The position numbers and the translations under genes are program-made. The notes under the pieces were generated by a model. The model searched no databases, was not told the origin of the DNA, and worked only from the letters and a program-made list of their open reading frames with translations. From RGIG7213 sp045540335 (GTDB lineage: Bacteria > Bacillota > Clostridia > Oscillospirales > CAG-272): a DNA stretch of 64,000 nt. Positions within the stretch are counted from its first letter, which is position 1. Every line of letters begins with the position of its first letter. Positions 37,601 to 46,170 of this stretch are shown here, one piece after another. The stretch covers positions 90,070 to 154,069 of the forward strand of contig JAZQHC010000045.1 in assembly GCA_045540335.1 (NCBI GenBank). Direction: 5' to 3'.

Positions 37601-37630
37601 ATCATCCTCCAAAATATCATCCTCCAAAAT
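37601..37630. repeat. 15-bp tandem duplication containing the murQ ribosome binding site
   Basis: The unit ATCATCCTCCAAAAT occurs at 37601-37615 and again at 37616-37630, so the minus strand carries two consecutive GGAGGATGAT elements. The one nearest the ATG is correctly spaced for murQ; the second lies 15 nt further upstream. Confidence 0.9.
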
Positions 37631-37744
37631 ATCATTCGGACATTATTATATATTATTTTTTAAATTACATCTACAACATTTTATTAATAATAAAAAAATT
37701 TGTATTTATTTGAAATACGATAGACGTATTCTAAAAAAGAAAAA

Positions 37745-37784
37745 TAAAAAAACGCAGATAACGGCTATTATCTGCGTTTTTTAT
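37745..37784 (-). terminator. Terminator after the membrane pyrophosphatase
   Basis: Arms AAACGCAGATAA and TTATCTGCGTTT form a 12-bp stem with a 6-nt loop, followed by T-runs on both strands. It ends the hppA transcript and could act for either strand. Confidence 0.9.
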
Positions 37785-37797
37785 GAATATCTATATC

Positions 37798-39909
37798 TTA
37801 CAGAATTTTATCAATTATGTTGTAATGTGCCGTAATATAGGCAAATACAATAGAAACTATTGAAAGCAGTTTGATAAGAATATTGATAGCAGGACCGCTT
37901 GTATCCTTAAATGGATCGCCTACAGTATCGCCCACGACAGCAGCTTTATGGCAATCACTTCCCTTGCCGCCGTAATTTCCGCCTTCGATATATTTTTTAG
38001 CGTTATCCCAAGCGCCGCCGGCGTTTGACATAAGTATTGCCAAAAGAAATCCTGATACAACCGCACCGCAAAGCATACCAGCCACACCTGACGGGCCGAG
38101 AAGCAAGCCGACAATAATCGGCACAACCACAGCCAACACAGACGGCAATATCATGTAGTGCAGTGAAGATTTTGTACAAAGGTCAACACATTTGGCATAA
38201 TCGGGCTTCGCCTTGTATTCCATAATGCCAAGTATTTCTTTAAACTGTCTTCTTACTTCAAGAACGATGCTTTGTGCGGCATTGCCAACTGCTTCCATCG
38301 TAAGAGAAGCGAATATGAACGGCAACATAGCACCTATAAACACACCTATAAGAACAACAGGGCTTACTATTTCTGTATTAAACGTGAAGCCTTCGCCGAT
38401 AATGTTTTCTATCTGTTGTTTAAACGCAACGATAAGGGATAAAGACGTTAATGCTGCAGAGCCGATGGCAAAACCTTTGCCTGTTGCGGCAGTAGTGTTA
38501 CCGAGAGAATCAAGTGCATCTGTTCTTTCGCGAACTATTTCGTCCATTCCTGCCATTTGCGCAATACCGCCGGCATTATCAGCAATAGGACCATATGCGT
38601 CTGTTGCAAGTGTAATGCCAAGCGTTGAAAGCATGCCAACAGCGGAAATCGCAATTCCGAACAAGCCAAGGTTTACATTGCTTCCGCCGCCGGAAACAAG
38701 GAAGGATGTTAATACAGATATAGCAACTACAACAACGGGTGCAACACAGCTTTTTAAACCAAGCGAAAAACCGCCTATAATAATCGTTGCAGAGCCGGTT
38801 TGTGAGGATGAAGCTAATTTTTGTGTCGGTTTATAAGTATCTGACGTGAAATACTCTGTAAAATAACCAATAAGAACGCCTGCAAATAATCCGGAAACTA
38901 CTGCACCGTAAATTCCGATATATTCCTTGCCGAGAACAAACCAAATAAGCGGGAAAGCGCAAACAGCAAATGCAACGGCACTGATGTACGTACCGCGTCT
39001 TAAAGCGGAAAGCAAGGTTTTTTGATCTGTGCTTTCACCGCAACGAACAAAGAACGTACCTATTACAGAACAAATTACACCGAGAACCGCAAGTAAAAGC
39101 GGAACGATCATTTTATCAAAAGTGGAGAAGCCTGCATAATAAGCAAGTGAAAGCGCCGAGATGATCGAACCAACGTAAGATTCGTAAAGGTCTGCGCCCA
39201 TGCCTGCAACGTCACCGACATTGTCACCAACGTTGTCTGCAATCGTTGCGGGGTTTCTTGCATCATCTTCAGGGATACCCGCTTCAACCTTACCTACAAG
39301 GTCTGCCCCAACATCTGCCGCTTTGGTAAATATACCGCCGCCAACGCGGGCAAATAAAGCCATTGTAGAAGCACCTATACCGAAAGTTACCATATTGGAA
39401 GCTATCTGTGCTTCGTTAAGCTGAAAAGCGTATCTTAATAAGAAATACCAAATAGATGTATCAAGCAAGCCAAGACCTACAACTACAAATCCCATAACCG
39501 AACCGGCCGAAAAAGCAACGCGAAGCCCTTTATTAAGGCTTGTGGAAGCTGCCGTTGCCGTTCTGCCGTTACCCATTGTAGCTATCTTCATTCCAAGATA
39601 ACCGGACAAAGCAGAGAAAACGCCGCCCGTTAAAAACGCAAAAGGCGTGTATTGGGATATAAGTCTCGTTCCGTCTTCGCCGGTTTTGATAAACGAGAGT
39701 ATCAAAAATACAACAAAAGCAATTGCGAAAAATATCACAACTGTCTTATACTGTCTTTTCAAATAAGCATTTGCACCGTCTTTTATAGACTTCGAAAGCT
39801 CGCGTACCTTTTCAGTACCTTGATCGGCTTTCTTGACCTTCATCGCGTTATACAAAGCAAAAAGTAACGCAACTACCGCGCCTATCGGTGCTAAAAACGA
39901 CAAATCCAT
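37798..39909 (-). CDS. hppA: K+-dependent membrane-bound pyrophosphatase (ion pump)
   Basis: 703 residues with about 16 transmembrane helices. Hydrolyses pyrophosphate and pumps Na+ and/or H+ outwards. The substrate motif DVGADLVGKVEAGIPEDDARNP and the following NVGDNVGDVAGMGADL are intact, as is the C-terminal KGSDCHKAAVVGDTVGDPFKDTSGP. The alanine in GNTTAATGKGFAIGSAAL marks the K+-dependent class (K+-independent pumps have lysine here). Na+ transport is likely in a Clostridia-type anaerobe but cannot be decided by eye. Confidence 0.97.
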   Translation of the reverse strand: MDLSFLAPIGAVVALLFALYNAMKVKKADQGTEKVRELSKSIKDGANAYLKRQYKTVVIFFAIAFVVFLILSFIKTGEDGTRLISQYTPFAFLTGGVFSALSGYLGMKIATMGNGRTATAASTSLNKGLRVAFSAGSVMGFVVVGLGLLDTSIWYFLLRYAFQLNEAQIASNMVTFGIGASTMALFARVGGGIFTKAADVGADLVGKVEAGIPEDDARNPATIADNVGDNVGDVAGMGADLYESYVGSIISALSLAYYAGFSTFDKMIVPLLLAVLGVICSVIGTFFVRCGESTDQKTLLSALRRGTYISAVAFAVCAFPLIWFVLGKEYIGIYGAVVSGLFAGVLIGYFTEYFTSDTYKPTQKLASSSQTGSATIIIGGFSLGLKSCVAPVVVVAISVLTSFLVSGGGSNVNLGLFGIAISAVGMLSTLGITLATDAYGPIADNAGGIAQMAGMDEIVRERTDALDSLGNTTAATGKGFAIGSAALTSLSLIVAFKQQIENIIGEGFTFNTEIVSPVVLIGVFIGAMLPFIFASLTMEAVGNAAQSIVLEVRRQFKEILGIMEYKAKPDYAKCVDLCTKSSLHYMILPSVLAVVVPIIVGLLLGPSGVAGMLCGAVVSGFLLAILMSNAGGAWDNAKKYIEGGNYGGKGSDCHKAAVVGDTVGDPFKDTSGPAINILIKLLSIVSIVFAYITAHYNIIDKIL

Positions 39910-39999
39910 AAAGAATTGCCCCCTTCCGAATGTTGTTACATTCTGTTTTTTTCAACAATAATTTTAAAATTGGGTACAAAACACCCCTTTAATAAAGTT

Positions 40000-40028
40000 A
40001 TAATAACAAAATAATCCGCCTTTGTCAA
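40000..40028 (-). promoter_or_regulatory. Promoter of hppA
   Basis: TTGACA (40028-40023) and TATTAT (40005-40000) with a 17-bp spacer on the minus strand. The transcript would have a leader of roughly 85 nt ending in a GGAAGGGGG ribosome binding site before the hppA ATG. I see no riboswitch-like structure in the leader. Confidence 0.8.
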
Positions 40029-40081
40029 TAGAAAATGATAATATTTTTGTAAAAATGTTAAAATGAGCATTTGAACATTTT

Positions 40082-41401
40082 TCAAATTTTATCATAACCC
40101 AAATCCCACAATAAACGTGAAAGTATATACTTATCACGAATATCCTTAGTATGAATAAATGCTTCGTTTGCGCTTTCTTCACTTTCGCCTATTTGTGCAT
40201 ATTCAGTTGGAAAACCGATTTTTTTGTATAGATTTAACATTTCTGAATACTGCGGCATCTCGTCGTTTATTATTTCAAGTATTTGATTCCAATTTTTAAT
40301 TATTCTTTCCAATCGAGCGGAATGTGTTTCTTTATTATACTTTTGTTCTTTTTCTTCCAAGGCAAGAATTTTTTCGGCACTTGTGCCAAAGTATTCTCGT
40401 ATTTTTTCAAAATAGACTTTCGTGTTAAAATTTTTAACAAATTCTGTACCGCGTTTTTTATCAGGGATTATTTTTTTTACTTCATTGTATTTCTTTATAA
40501 CCTCCAACGTGGCAAGTCCCACTTGGATACCATGCAATTGACAGCAAGTACCGTTTTCGATAGATTTCATCTCCCATAGATGTGAATAATAATGCTCTGT
40601 TCCTGATGCAGGGCGTGAAATTTCTGCAAACGCCATAGCTATTCCCGCTTTGATCAATCCATTCGTTACACTTTTTACAGCTTCTTTGTCTCCTGCAAGG
40701 AAGGCTTCGGCATTTAAAAAGCACTCGGTTGCACATTTTCTCATTATTTTCGCAATGCGTTCACAATAGTATTCGCCTGTTACGATATTTGAAATCCGCC
40801 ATTCGCAAACACTTACGTATTTAGCAAGTATATCACCGATCCCTGCTAATTTCATTATTTCGGGGGCTGTATTAAGTATATCGGGGTCAGCTATTATTAC
40901 ATCCGGGCAAGACGAAGATATGGTTGTTTTTACCCCGCCGAAAAGCATAGAGGAAGAGTTTGAAGCATATCCGTCCATTGAAGGTGCAGTTGCCACTATT
41001 ACGTACGGCAGTCTTGTAAGTAATTTTAAAAATTTGCAAATATCGTTTATCGTTCCGCTTCCCAATGCGATTATAATATCGGATTGCTGATATTCCATTA
41101 CAACTTGCCCAACTGCTTTTTCACATGGTTCTAAACGGTCTTTATCGTTATCAAGCATACAAAACTTAAATATTATGTTGGATTCTTTGAGGATTTGTTC
41201 TGTTATTTTTCCGGCGGCGCTGTACGTATTTTTATCACACACCACATACGCTTTTTTTACATTGTATTTTGATATAACCTCGCGTAAATTTGTTATGTTA
41301 TCGTAAACCGCCTTTAAATCTGTTTTATGTGATTTTCCGCATTGGCACGAAAATTCGGAATTCAATAATTCATTTATGGTAAGCGCATCAAAATCAATCA
41401 T
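40082..41401 (-). CDS. egsA: sn-glycerol-1-phosphate dehydrogenase (AraM/EgsA family)
   Basis: 439 residues of the iron-containing-alcohol-dehydrogenase superfamily. Nucleotide site IIALGSGTINDICKFL, then VATAPSMDGYASNSSSML, and metal ligands in AGIGDILAKY (Asp), GTEHYYSHLWE (His) and QLHGIQVG (His). The Bacillus homologue AraM/EgsA reduces dihydroxyacetone phosphate to sn-glycerol-1-phosphate. That product is the archaeal lipid backbone and in Bacillus is used for heptaprenylglyceryl phosphate. No PcrB-like partner is in the window, so the role here is open. Confidence 0.9.
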   Translation of the reverse strand: MIDFDALTINELLNSEFSCQCGKSHKTDLKAVYDNITNLREVISKYNVKKAYVVCDKNTYSAAGKITEQILKESNIIFKFCMLDNDKDRLEPCEKAVGQVVMEYQQSDIIIALGSGTINDICKFLKLLTRLPYVIVATAPSMDGYASNSSSMLFGGVKTTISSSCPDVIIADPDILNTAPEIMKLAGIGDILAKYVSVCEWRISNIVTGEYYCERIAKIMRKCATECFLNAEAFLAGDKEAVKSVTNGLIKAGIAMAFAEISRPASGTEHYYSHLWEMKSIENGTCCQLHGIQVGLATLEVIKKYNEVKKIIPDKKRGTEFVKNFNTKVYFEKIREYFGTSAEKILALEEKEQKYNKETHSARLERIIKNWNQILEIINDEMPQYSEMLNLYKKIGFPTEYAQIGESEESANEAFIHTKDIRDKYILSRLLWDLGYDKI

Positions 41402-41441
41402 ATAATCACCTTTTATTTACTTTTTATAAATTTCTCGGATA

Positions 41442-41470
41442 TTGACATTTCAACAAAAATGTTGTATAAT
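41442..41470 (+). promoter_or_regulatory. Consensus promoter of the lipoprotein gene
   Basis: TTGACA (41442-41447) and TATAAT (41465-41470) with a 17-bp spacer; a perfect sigma-A consensus. The GAGG ribosome binding site and ATG follow within 38 bp. Confidence 0.92.
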
Positions 41471-41507
41471 TATCAACAGAATTTTTGAAACATAAGAGGA
41501 ATAAAGT

Positions 41508-42524
41508 ATGAATAAAGTTGTACGTCCCAATCGTTTTACACGTTATACGCCGCGTTTTGCTGCGATTTTGATTGCATTTTCTCTCGTATTTGCATTCACG
41601 GCATGCAAATCAAACAATGAAGAATCAACCTCTGCAAATACCGAAAATACAACCACGCAATCGTTGCAAACAGAAGGACAGACAGCACCTGATATTTCAA
41701 CGGAAACCGATGAAGAAAATATTACCGCATCGGATATAACTGGCTTTGAAACTAATGTACCGATAGAAGATACGACCGCCGACGATACGGAATATGTTAC
41801 AGATATAATTACCGAATCTTTAACAACAAAACCAAAACCTCCTGTTACTACCAAAAAGCCGATTGTAACCACCCCTGCGGAGGATACTACGGTACCTGTT
41901 GAAGATTCTGACGAAATAGCAGATTCCGATATTATAGAAGATTCTGAAATCCCCGAAGATTCCGATTTTATTGAGGATTCCGATGATATCGCGGATTCTG
42001 ATGATATTGTGGATTCTGAAGAAGATACTACACAGCCCCCGGATACCGAACCTGAAGTTCCTAACATACAGGGTATGGAATGCACAGAAAAACAGTTGGA
42101 ATTTTACAATAAATCACAAGACCTTTTCAGCGTAATGCTGCTTAACAATAAGGAAATTGAAGCAGAAGCTTCAATTTGCAAGGTTGAATACCTTGAATGG
42201 CGTGCCGGCGTACAAACTTTTTCTAAATTTACCGCTGTAAATCCCGCTACGGGCGAAACGGAAGAATGCTACAGGCTAAGGGTACAGGCGGAATATTTCT
42301 ATGAATACAGCGTTTTTGAAACGATTTGCGAGATTCCCGTTTTTTTAACCGAATTTGATGCGTTTGTTGAAAACTATAACGCCATTCCACGTGCTGAAAA
42401 AACGTATAAAAAAGTTGACAAGGATATGTACTACACCTCGGATATGTTCGTACAGATGTCTGATGCCGAAGCACAGGTGTGGACAGATTTATTCACTTCT
42501 ATAATTGATAACTTCCCTGCTTAA
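41508..42524 (+). CDS. Hypothetical lipoprotein with acidic repeat region
   Basis: 338 residues. The signal peptide ends in a lipobox, AFTAC, with the modified cysteine at about residue 33. A Thr/Glu-rich and Pro-rich linker (about 40-130) leads to an acidic repeat of the type I-x-D-S-D-x-I-E (about 132-170). A compact C-terminal domain (about 185-338) has one tyrosine/glutamate-rich core and no motif I recognise. Probably a surface lipoprotein. Driven by a perfect promoter and ended by a good terminator, so it is a single-gene transcript. Confidence 0.8.
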   Translation: MNKVVRPNRFTRYTPRFAAILIAFSLVFAFTACKSNNEESTSANTENTTTQSLQTEGQTAPDISTETDEENITASDITGFETNVPIEDTTADDTEYVTDIITESLTTKPKPPVTTKKPIVTTPAEDTTVPVEDSDEIADSDIIEDSEIPEDSDFIEDSDDIADSDDIVDSEEDTTQPPDTEPEVPNIQGMECTEKQLEFYNKSQDLFSVMLLNNKEIEAEASICKVEYLEWRAGVQTFSKFTAVNPATGETEECYRLRVQAEYFYEYSVFETICEIPVFLTEFDAFVENYNAIPRAEKTYKKVDKDMYYTSDMFVQMSDAEAQVWTDLFTSIIDNFPA

Positions 42525-42543
42525 TTTGTTAATTGTTTATTTT

Positions 42544-42580
42544 AAATGCGAAGAATGTATATCATTTTTCGCATTTTCCT
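42544..42580 (+). terminator. Terminator after the lipoprotein gene
   Basis: Stem AAATGCGAA...TTCGCATTT, extended by GAATG/CATTT pairings, followed by a T-rich tract. From here to the MATE gene at 42738 I see only a possible weak promoter and nothing coding. Confidence 0.75.
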
Positions 42581-42737
42581 TTTGGAAATTATCATTTCAT
42601 TGTAAAAAACAACCTAAGATGCAAATCGTGTTTTTGTTGTCAATAGTTTAAGATTTATTAATTTGTTAGTATATATTTAAAAGACCAAATTTGTTATACT
42701 GTCGTGTGATTAACATTTTATATAAGGTGGTGAAAAG

Positions 42738-44132
42738 ATGAAAAGTAAATATATCGGAAATCGATCGTTTTACAAAAACGTAATGATCGTAGCAATACCG
42801 ATAATGATACAAAACGGAATTACAAACTTCGTTAATTTATTGGATAATATAATGGTAGGCAGGCTTGGCACGGTTGAAATGACAGGAGTTGCAATCGTAA
42901 ATCAGTTGATGTTCGTTTTTAATCTTACCATATTCGGCACTATTGCAGGGGCAGGTATTTTTACTGCCCAATTTTACGGAAAAAAAGATAATAAAGGCAT
43001 TCGGGCAACGTTTAGATACAAGTTAATGGCAGTTTTTCTAATTACTGTTATCGGAATAGTTATAATGTCCGTATTGGGCGAAAATTTAATAAGATTATAT
43101 CTTACGGGTGACGGTACACCTGAACAGATCGAGCAAAGCGTAGTTTTTGCCAAACAATATCTTTCGATAATGCTTATAGGTATTCCTGCGTTTGCAGTTT
43201 CTCAATGCTATTCAGGCACGCTGCGTGAAACAAGCGAAACTATTGTACCAATGATGGCAGGCATTGTTTCAATATTGGTTAACTTCGTTTTAAATCTTTT
43301 ACTTATATTTGGGCTTTGCGGATTTCCGCGTCTTGGCGTTGCGGGCGCAGCAATAGCAACTGTTATTTCAAGATTTTCAGAACTTGTATTTGTTGCATTA
43401 AAAACGCATAAAAACAGTAATAAATACGCTTTCATAAAGCAGGCTTATAAAAGCCTTAAAATTCCTCGAAAGCTTGCCGTCGAAATTACAAAAAAATGTA
43501 TCCCTTTAATGCTTAACGAAGCACTTTGGTCAACGGGTATGGCAATGCTGGTACAATGTTATTCCATACGCGGATACGACGTTGTTTCTGCATTGAACAT
43601 CAACTCGACGGTAAGCAACGTCTTTAACGTTTCGTTTATTGCAATGGGAAGTGCAATAGCGATAATAATAGGTCAAATGTTAGGTAAAGGTGACATCGAA
43701 GAGGCGGTTGATGCAGACAGAAAGCTTATCGTTTTCTCGTTACTTTTATGTACCGCAGTAGGCGTTGTGATGGCGCTTGCTTCGCCGCTGTTCCCTCTTG
43801 TTTATAAAACCAGTAGTGAAATACACGCTTTGGCTTCTCAATTCATACTTTGTGCGGCAATTTGCATGCCAATACACTCCGTTGCCAACGCTTGTTACTT
43901 TACACTTCGTTCAGGCGGTAAAACATTTATAACCGTTTTGTTTGACAGTTGTTTTGTATGGATAATATCTGTGCCGCTTGCTTTTGTCTTAAGCCGTTAT
44001 ACGGATATGCCGGTAGTTTTACTTTATTTTACATGCACCGCGGTTGATATAATAAAATGTATTATAGGTCTTATTATGATCAAAAAAGGTGTGTGGATAA
44101 ATAATATCGTAAAGGATCAAAAGGTTGAATAA
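42738..44132 (+). CDS. MATE family efflux transporter
   Basis: 464 residues with 12 hydrophobic segments, in two similar halves as is usual for MATE proteins. The start IPIMIQNGITNFVNLLDNIMVGRLG matches the conserved first-helix region (D-N-I-M-V-G). MATE proteins export cationic drugs or metabolites by Na+ or H+ antiport. The substrate is unknown. GGTGG lies before the ATG. The following flavin reductase gene starts 16 bp after the stop, so they are probably co-transcribed. Confidence 0.93.
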   Translation: MKSKYIGNRSFYKNVMIVAIPIMIQNGITNFVNLLDNIMVGRLGTVEMTGVAIVNQLMFVFNLTIFGTIAGAGIFTAQFYGKKDNKGIRATFRYKLMAVFLITVIGIVIMSVLGENLIRLYLTGDGTPEQIEQSVVFAKQYLSIMLIGIPAFAVSQCYSGTLRETSETIVPMMAGIVSILVNFVLNLLLIFGLCGFPRLGVAGAAIATVISRFSELVFVALKTHKNSNKYAFIKQAYKSLKIPRKLAVEITKKCIPLMLNEALWSTGMAMLVQCYSIRGYDVVSALNINSTVSNVFNVSFIAMGSAIAIIIGQMLGKGDIEEAVDADRKLIVFSLLLCTAVGVVMALASPLFPLVYKTSSEIHALASQFILCAAICMPIHSVANACYFTLRSGGKTFITVLFDSCFVWIISVPLAFVLSRYTDMPVVLLYFTCTAVDIIKCIIGLIMIKKGVWINNIVKDQKVE

Positions 44133-44148
44133 TAAAAAGGAGTTTGTT

Positions 44149-44709
44149 ATGCGTAAAAATTTTGGTGTTAAAACTTGGCTGTATCCTATGCCTGTATTGA
44201 TAATAGGCACATATGATGAAAAAGGTGTGCCCGATGCAATGAATGCTGCATGGGGCGGTATTTACGACACAAATCAAGTGATGGTATGCCTTGCAGACGA
44301 TCACAAAACTACGGAAAACATAAATAAAACGAAAGCTTTTACAGTAAGCTTTGCAACAACGAAAACCGTAGTTCCCTGCGATTACGTTGGTATTGTTTCT
44401 GCAAACGATATACCCGATAAATTTGCAAAAGCCGGTTTTCATGCTTTAAAAAGCGAATTTGTAAATGCACCTGTTATCGAAGAATTGCCACTTACGGTAG
44501 AATGCAAGCTTTTAAAGTTTAACGAAGATGGTATTTGTATAGGAAATATTGTAAATATTTCAGCAGACGAAAGCATTCTTAATGAAAACGGTAAAATAGA
44601 TGCAAAAAAATTAGATCCTATCATATACGATAGCGTAACCCATGCATATTGGAATTTTGGCGAAATAATCGGACACGCATTTTCTGATGGAAATAAACTT
44701 AAAAATTGA
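44149..44709 (+). CDS. Flavin reductase family protein (FMN-binding split barrel)
   Basis: 186 residues from the ATG at 44149, chosen because AAGGAG lies 7 nt upstream; an in-frame ATG 8 codons earlier has no such site and overlaps the MATE gene. The sequence P-M-P-V-L-I-I-G-T-Y-D-E-K-G-V-P-D-A-M-N-A-A-W-G-G is typical of the flavoredoxin/flavin reductase fold. It probably binds FMN and acts in electron transfer or flavin reduction. Confidence 0.88.
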   Translation: MRKNFGVKTWLYPMPVLIIGTYDEKGVPDAMNAAWGGIYDTNQVMVCLADDHKTTENINKTKAFTVSFATTKTVVPCDYVGIVSANDIPDKFAKAGFHALKSEFVNAPVIEELPLTVECKLLKFNEDGICIGNIVNISADESILNENGKIDAKKLDPIIYDSVTHAYWNFGEIIGHAFSDGNKLKN

Positions 44710-44725
44710 AAGCCGGTGATTTAAA

Positions 44726-45733
44726 ATGCCACTTAAGATAGTTCGAAATGATATAACAAAGATGGCAGTAGATGCTATTGTCAATGCCGCTAATGAAACC
44801 TTGCTTGGCGGCGGAGGGGTTGACGGTGCAATTCACCGTGCAGCCGGCAAAAGGCTTCTTAATGAATGTAAATCGCTTGGCGGTTGTAAAACCGGGTGTG
44901 CAAAAATCACCTCGGGATATGATCTGCCTGCAAAATACGTAATACATACAGTAGGCCCTATATATAAAAACGGTAAATGCGGCGAAAAGCAATTACTTGA
45001 ATCATGCTATAAAGAATCTTTATCTTTGGCAAAAAAATACGGTTGTCAATCTATTGCGTTTCCGTTGATTTCTTCAGGGGCATATGGATATCCAAAAGAC
45101 CAGGCGTTAAAGGTAGCGATCAATACGATCAGTGAGTTTCTTTTTGATAACGATATAAACGCGTATATAGTTATATTTGACCGTGCATCCTACTCAATAG
45201 GCGAAAAGCTGTTTTTTGATATTACCGAATATATCGACGATAACTATGTAAAAAAACACACCTCGCATATCGGTGAAAGTATGCGTATGCGTGCAGCTCT
45301 TCCCCGTTTAGGAAAAAGCTGCAATCTACTTGAAGAATGTATCTCAGAATCTTCATCCTGTAAAAACAGCCTTGATGATGCACTTAAAGAAATTGACGAA
45401 AGCTTTTCCGAAATGCTGTTACGTAAGATAGACGAAAAAAGAATGACCGATGCCGAATGTTACAAAAAAGCAAATATAGACAGAAAGCTGTTTTCTAAAA
45501 TACGCAGCGACGTAAATTATAAGCCCAGTAAACCTACCGCGATTGCTTTCGCTATCTCGTTAGAGCTTTCGCTTGATGAAACGCAGGAAATGCTTCGAAA
45601 GGCGGGTTTTGCGCTTTCGCACAGTAATAAATTCGATATTATAATAGAGTTCTTCATTAAAAACAATAATTACAATATATTTGAGATCAATGAAGCGTTG
45701 TTCGCCTTTGATCAAAATCTGTTGGGAGAGTAA
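44726..45733 (+). CDS. Macro-domain protein with C-terminal helical domain
   Basis: 335 residues. The N-terminal macro domain (about 1-175) has the ADP-ribose-binding motifs DAIVNAANETLLGGGGVDGAIH and the later SAFPLISSG-type loop (SIAFPLISSGAYGYPKDQA). Such proteins bind ADP-ribose and may hydrolyse O-acetyl-ADP-ribose or remove ADP-ribose from targets. The C-terminal ~100 residues (from MTDAECYKKANIDRKLF to about 315) resemble a helix-turn-helix/XRE-like bundle with KPSKPTAIAFAISLELSLDE and RKAGFALS. It overlaps no neighbour, and the next start lies 2 bp after the stop. Confidence 0.9.
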   Translation: MPLKIVRNDITKMAVDAIVNAANETLLGGGGVDGAIHRAAGKRLLNECKSLGGCKTGCAKITSGYDLPAKYVIHTVGPIYKNGKCGEKQLLESCYKESLSLAKKYGCQSIAFPLISSGAYGYPKDQALKVAINTISEFLFDNDINAYIVIFDRASYSIGEKLFFDITEYIDDNYVKKHTSHIGESMRMRAALPRLGKSCNLLEECISESSSCKNSLDDALKEIDESFSEMLLRKIDEKRMTDAECYKKANIDRKLFSKIRSDVNYKPSKPTAIAFAISLELSLDETQEMLRKAGFALSHSNKFDIIIEFFIKNNNYNIFEINEALFAFDQNLLGE

Positions 45734-45734
45734 T

Positions 45735-46091
45735 ATGCTAAAATTTATATGTTATCCAAAATGCACTACGTGCCAAAAGGCGCAAAAATGGTTAGATAAT
45801 CACAATTTAGAATACGAATTAAGGGATATAAAAGTAGATACACCCACATTTGAAGAGCTTTCCGTCTGGACTGCAAAAAGCGGAATATCTACCAAAAAAT
45901 TTTTCAATACAAGCGGTATTATTTACAGAGATTTGAATTTAAAGGATAATCTTGGAAAAATGCAAAATGAAGAAATGCTTCGTCTTCTTTCAAGTAATGG
46001 CATGCTCGTAAAACGTCCTTTGTTGGTTGGAGAGGATTTTGTTCTCGTTGGATTTAAGGAATCAGAGTGGGAAAGCAAAATCTGTAAATAA
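45735..46091 (+). CDS. ArsC/Spx-family thioredoxin-fold protein
   Basis: 118 residues from the ATG at 45735; the longer upstream frame is in the macro-domain gene. The motif CYPKCTTCQKA gives a redox CxxC at residues 9-12, with KWLDNHNLEYELRDI and the ArsC-type KKFFNTSG and RPLLVG. Family members are arsenate reductases or Spx-type regulators. With CxxC and no other arsenic genes here, the exact role is open. Confidence 0.88.
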   Translation: MLKFICYPKCTTCQKAQKWLDNHNLEYELRDIKVDTPTFEELSVWTAKSGISTKKFFNTSGIIYRDLNLKDNLGKMQNEEMLRLLSSNGMLVKRPLLVGEDFVLVGFKESEWESKICK

Positions 46092-46097
46092 TTTGTC

Positions 46098-46138
46098 GCT
46101 TTTAAAGCGACCAAACCTCTCTTTTCATGGTGTATAAT
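46098..46138 (+). promoter_or_regulatory. Palindromic region and promoter before the vWA gene
   Basis: GTCGCTTTTAAAGCGAC is a perfect palindrome at about 46094-46110. Downstream, CCTCTCTTT (46116-46124) and AAAGAGAGG (46153-46161) form a second inverted repeat around a TATAAT (46133-46138). There is no clear -35 match. These may be operator sites. Confidence 0.4.
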
Positions 46139-46170
46139 CAAAGCATCAAAGGAAAGAGAGGATTTTATTT

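Noticed and set aside
41543..42085. Serine-rich minus-strand frame opposite the lipoprotein gene
   Set aside because: It is the complement of the acidic and Thr-rich repeat; no ribosome binding site or family similarity, and the plus strand has signal peptide and promoter.
42581..42737. Riboswitch before the MATE gene
   Set aside because: No recognisable conserved core or terminator-antiterminator pairing; the region is simply AT-rich.
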